Positions 62,176 to 64,000 of a stretch of DNA of 64,000 nucleotides are shown piece after piece. The stretch comes from Thiodiazotropha sp040506975 (GTDB taxonomy: Bacteria; Pseudomonadota; Gammaproteobacteria; Chromatiales; Chromatiaceae): contig OZ242974.1 of the NCBI GenBank assembly GCA_965211775.1, positions 2,728,001-2,792,000 of the forward strand, read 5' to 3'. The notes under the pieces are model-generated. The model was not told the origin of the DNA. It saw nothing but the letters and a program-made list of their open reading frames with translations, and searched no databases. Positions within the stretch are counted from its first letter, which is position 1; each line of letters opens with the position of its first letter. The translations under genes were made by a program, and so were the position numbers.

Positions 62176-62981
62176 GCCAGATCGGAAAGAAGTTTGCGCA
62201 GCTCAAGGCGGAGGGCAGGAAAGCGCTGATTCCTTTCATCACCGCCGGTGATCCGATCCCGGAGATAACTGTTGATCTGATGCATGATCTGGTATCCGCT
62301 GGTGCGGATCTGATCGAGTTGGGGGTACCATTTTCCGACCCGATGGCCGATGGTCCGGTGATCCAGAGGGCTAGTGAACGCGCATTGGAATACCATGTCA
62401 GTCTGCGTGATGTATTGGAGATGGTTGCCCAGTTCAGGCAGCTTGATGCTGAAACACCGGTGATATTGATGGGCTATCTCAATCCCATTGAAACAATGGG
62501 ATATGAGCAATTCGCCACACAGGCGGCAGGGGCCGGCGTGGATGGTATACTGGTGGTCGATATCCCGCCTGAGGAGGGTGGGGATCTGCAGCGGCTGTTG
62601 CAGTCAAAATCGATCGATCAGATCTATCTCGTGGCGCCTACCAGTACACCGGAACGTATTCAACGGATCTGTGACTTGGCTGGAGGCTTCGTCTACTATG
62701 TCTCCGTGAAAGGGGTAACAGGCGCCAGTCATTTGGATCTGCAGTCCCTGGATGAGAAACTGGCTGAGATTCGTGCCGCAAGCGATCTGCCGGTGGGGGT
62801 CGGATTCGGCATCAAGGATGCGCAGACCGCCGCAGCCGTTTCCGCGCTTGCTGATGCCGTAGTGGTCGGCAGTGCTCTGGTTTCACGTGTGGAAGCCCTG
62901 GCGGACGAACCGGAGAAGATCGGTGCATCTTTGCGGGAACTCCTCTCATCCATGAGATTGGCAATGGACCAGGCAAACTGA
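62172..62981 (+). CDS. trpA: Tryptophan synthase alpha chain TrpA
   Basis: 269 residues. The catalytic Glu is in LIELGVPFSDPMADGPVIQ, a second acid in GILVVDIPPEE, and GVGFGIKD is the phosphate loop. It releases indole, which passes through the tunnel to TrpB. The 4-bp overlap with trpB couples their translation. Confidence 0.97.
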   Translation: MSQIGKKFAQLKAEGRKALIPFITAGDPIPEITVDLMHDLVSAGADLIELGVPFSDPMADGPVIQRASERALEYHVSLRDVLEMVAQFRQLDAETPVILMGYLNPIETMGYEQFATQAAGAGVDGILVVDIPPEEGGDLQRLLQSKSIDQIYLVAPTSTPERIQRICDLAGGFVYYVSVKGVTGASHLDLQSLDEKLAEIRAASDLPVGVGFGIKDAQTAAAVSALADAVVVGSALVSRVEALADEPEKIGASLRELLSSMRLAMDQAN

Positions 62982-63053
62982 TTACGCTGAGATATATACC
63001 AACTGGATCTATGGATCCAGTGCAATGACGAGATAACAAGGGTCGTACATCTT

Positions 63054-63914
63054 ATGAGTTGGTTTGAAAAACTGATGCCTAGCCGCATCCGTACGGATGC
63101 CGGACACAAACGTGCGGTACCGGAGGGACTATGGGCCAAATGTCCGGGGTGCAGCGCTATACTCTACCGGGCGGAGACGGAACGGAATCTCGACGTCTGT
63201 CCAAAATGCAACCATCACAACAGGATTGGCGCCAGGCGTCGTCTTGAGACCTTTCTCGATCCGGAACCCCAGGAGGAGATAGGCGCGAACCTGGAGTCGG
63301 TGGATCCCTTGAAATTCAAGGACAGCAAAAAGTACAAAGAACGTCTCAGCCAGGCACAAAAGGGTTCGGGTGAGAAAGAGGCCTTGGTGGCCATGCGTGG
63401 CCAACTGAAGGGTATAGACCTGGTTGTTGCCGCTTTCGAGTTCAGTTTTATGGGGGGCTCGATGGGATCGGTCGTGGGTGAACGCTTCGTGCGTGCTGTC
63501 AACATGGCGTTGGAGAGACACACACCTTTGGTCTGTTTTTCAGCCAGTGGCGGTGCGCGGATGCAGGAATCACTCTTCTCTTTGATGCAGATGGCCAAGA
63601 CAAGCGCCGCACTCGAGCGGTTGCAAAGGCGCGGTCTGCCCTTTATCTCGGTGATGACCGATCCCACCATGGGTGGTGTGTCGGCCAGCCTGGCGATGCT
63701 GGGTGACATCAATGTGGCGGAGCCGAATGCCTTGATCGGTTTCGCAGGCCCCCGGGTTATTGAACAGACAGTGCGAGAAAAGCTCCCTGAAGGTTTTCAG
63801 CGCAGTGAATTTCTACTCGATCATGGCGCCATCGATATGATCATTGACCGCCGGGATATGCGAGACCGTATTGCTGACTTGCTCAGTATCTTGCTGAGTA
63901 AGCCCAGGGCCTGA
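63054..63914 (+). CDS. accD: Acetyl-CoA carboxylase carboxyltransferase beta subunit AccD
   Basis: 286 residues. The N-terminal zinc ribbon (KCPGCSAILYR, VCPKCNHH) and the crotonase-fold core (SASGGARMQESLFSLMQMAKT, DPTMGGVSASLAMLGD) are complete. It works with AccA, AccB and AccC to make malonyl-CoA. trpA-accD order as in Pseudomonas; folC would be expected after the window edge. Confidence 0.97.
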   Translation: MSWFEKLMPSRIRTDAGHKRAVPEGLWAKCPGCSAILYRAETERNLDVCPKCNHHNRIGARRRLETFLDPEPQEEIGANLESVDPLKFKDSKKYKERLSQAQKGSGEKEALVAMRGQLKGIDLVVAAFEFSFMGGSMGSVVGERFVRAVNMALERHTPLVCFSASGGARMQESLFSLMQMAKTSAALERLQRRGLPFISVMTDPTMGGVSASLAMLGDINVAEPNALIGFAGPRVIEQTVREKLPEGFQRSEFLLDHGAIDMIIDRRDMRDRIADLLSILLSKPRA

Positions 63915-64000
63915 TGGTTGTTGGCCTGAGGGTTATTGCAACAGACCGTCAAGGGATTTCCCCAATTATGATTTTTCTGAATTAAGTTATTGATTGTAAG

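Noticed and set aside
1..64000. CRISPR array or cas genes
   Set aside because: No regularly spaced short repeats were seen. The repeats present are IS ends, tRNA-tail elements and MITE-like palindromes, and the PD-(D/E)XK fragment has no visible Cas4 cysteine cluster.

Overview
The window is a gammaproteobacterial chromosome segment. It starts inside flhB and ends just after accD. The flagellar/chemotaxis order (flhB-flhA-flhF-fleN-fliA-cheY-cheZ-cheA-cheB-motC-motD-parC-parP-cheW-DUF2802) and the order leuCDB-asd-fimV-truA-trpF...accD are the arrangements known from Pseudomonas, Vibrio and Chromatiales-type Gammaproteobacteria. Many insertion sequences and broken genes sit among intact biosynthetic genes. 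This suggests a free-living or symbiotic sulfur-oxidiser-like lineage under IS expansion, but the taxon is an inference only.

Layout. 1-2828: flhB end and flhA. 2829-7890: an island splitting flhA from flhF, with an IS1380-family copy, an IS1595-family copy and a minus-strand cassette (holin-like fragment, secreted protein, small partner protein). 7731-22165: flhF to mobB, where cheA is interrupted by an IS1380 element and parC carries a G-run frameshift. 22170-24300: methyltransferase, YbaK-like deacylase, tRNA-Ser and tRNA-Arg. 24296-31450: a decayed region with an integrase relic, tRNA-tail repeats, a PAS-GGDEF-EAL gene split by a nested IS1595/IS1380/IS1595 block, and an isochorismatase. 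31492-37009: tautomerase, a 269-bp inverted-repeat element, POT transporter, membrane protein, a bufferin-like bufA gene with an in-frame TGA, and an M48-TPR protease. 37250-43881: a scrap-yard of IS1595 copies, a headless LysR gene, a secreted truncated hemoglobin, truncated HbpS-like and AbiE genes, an intact parDE pair between direct repeats, a dead higB, a PD-(D/E)XK nuclease fragment and tRNA-Leu. 44197-63914: mostly ordinary housekeeping genes (M23 peptidase, tolC, aroC, MFS, ndk, leu operon with its LysR gene, asd, fimV, truA, trpFBA, accD), with one more IS1595 copy between fimV and truA.

How the parts work together. flhF/fleN place and count flagella, and fliA drives late genes; a sigma-28-like promoter lies before motC. 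The che genes form one chemotaxis pathway that parC/parP would localise to the pole. As read here, cheA and parC are both damaged, so polar chemotaxis is probably impaired, or the lesions are recent, strain-specific or due to homopolymer sequencing error. IS boundaries could be fixed to the base from target duplications: 8 bp for IS1595 and 4 bp (TTAG or CTAG) for IS1380.
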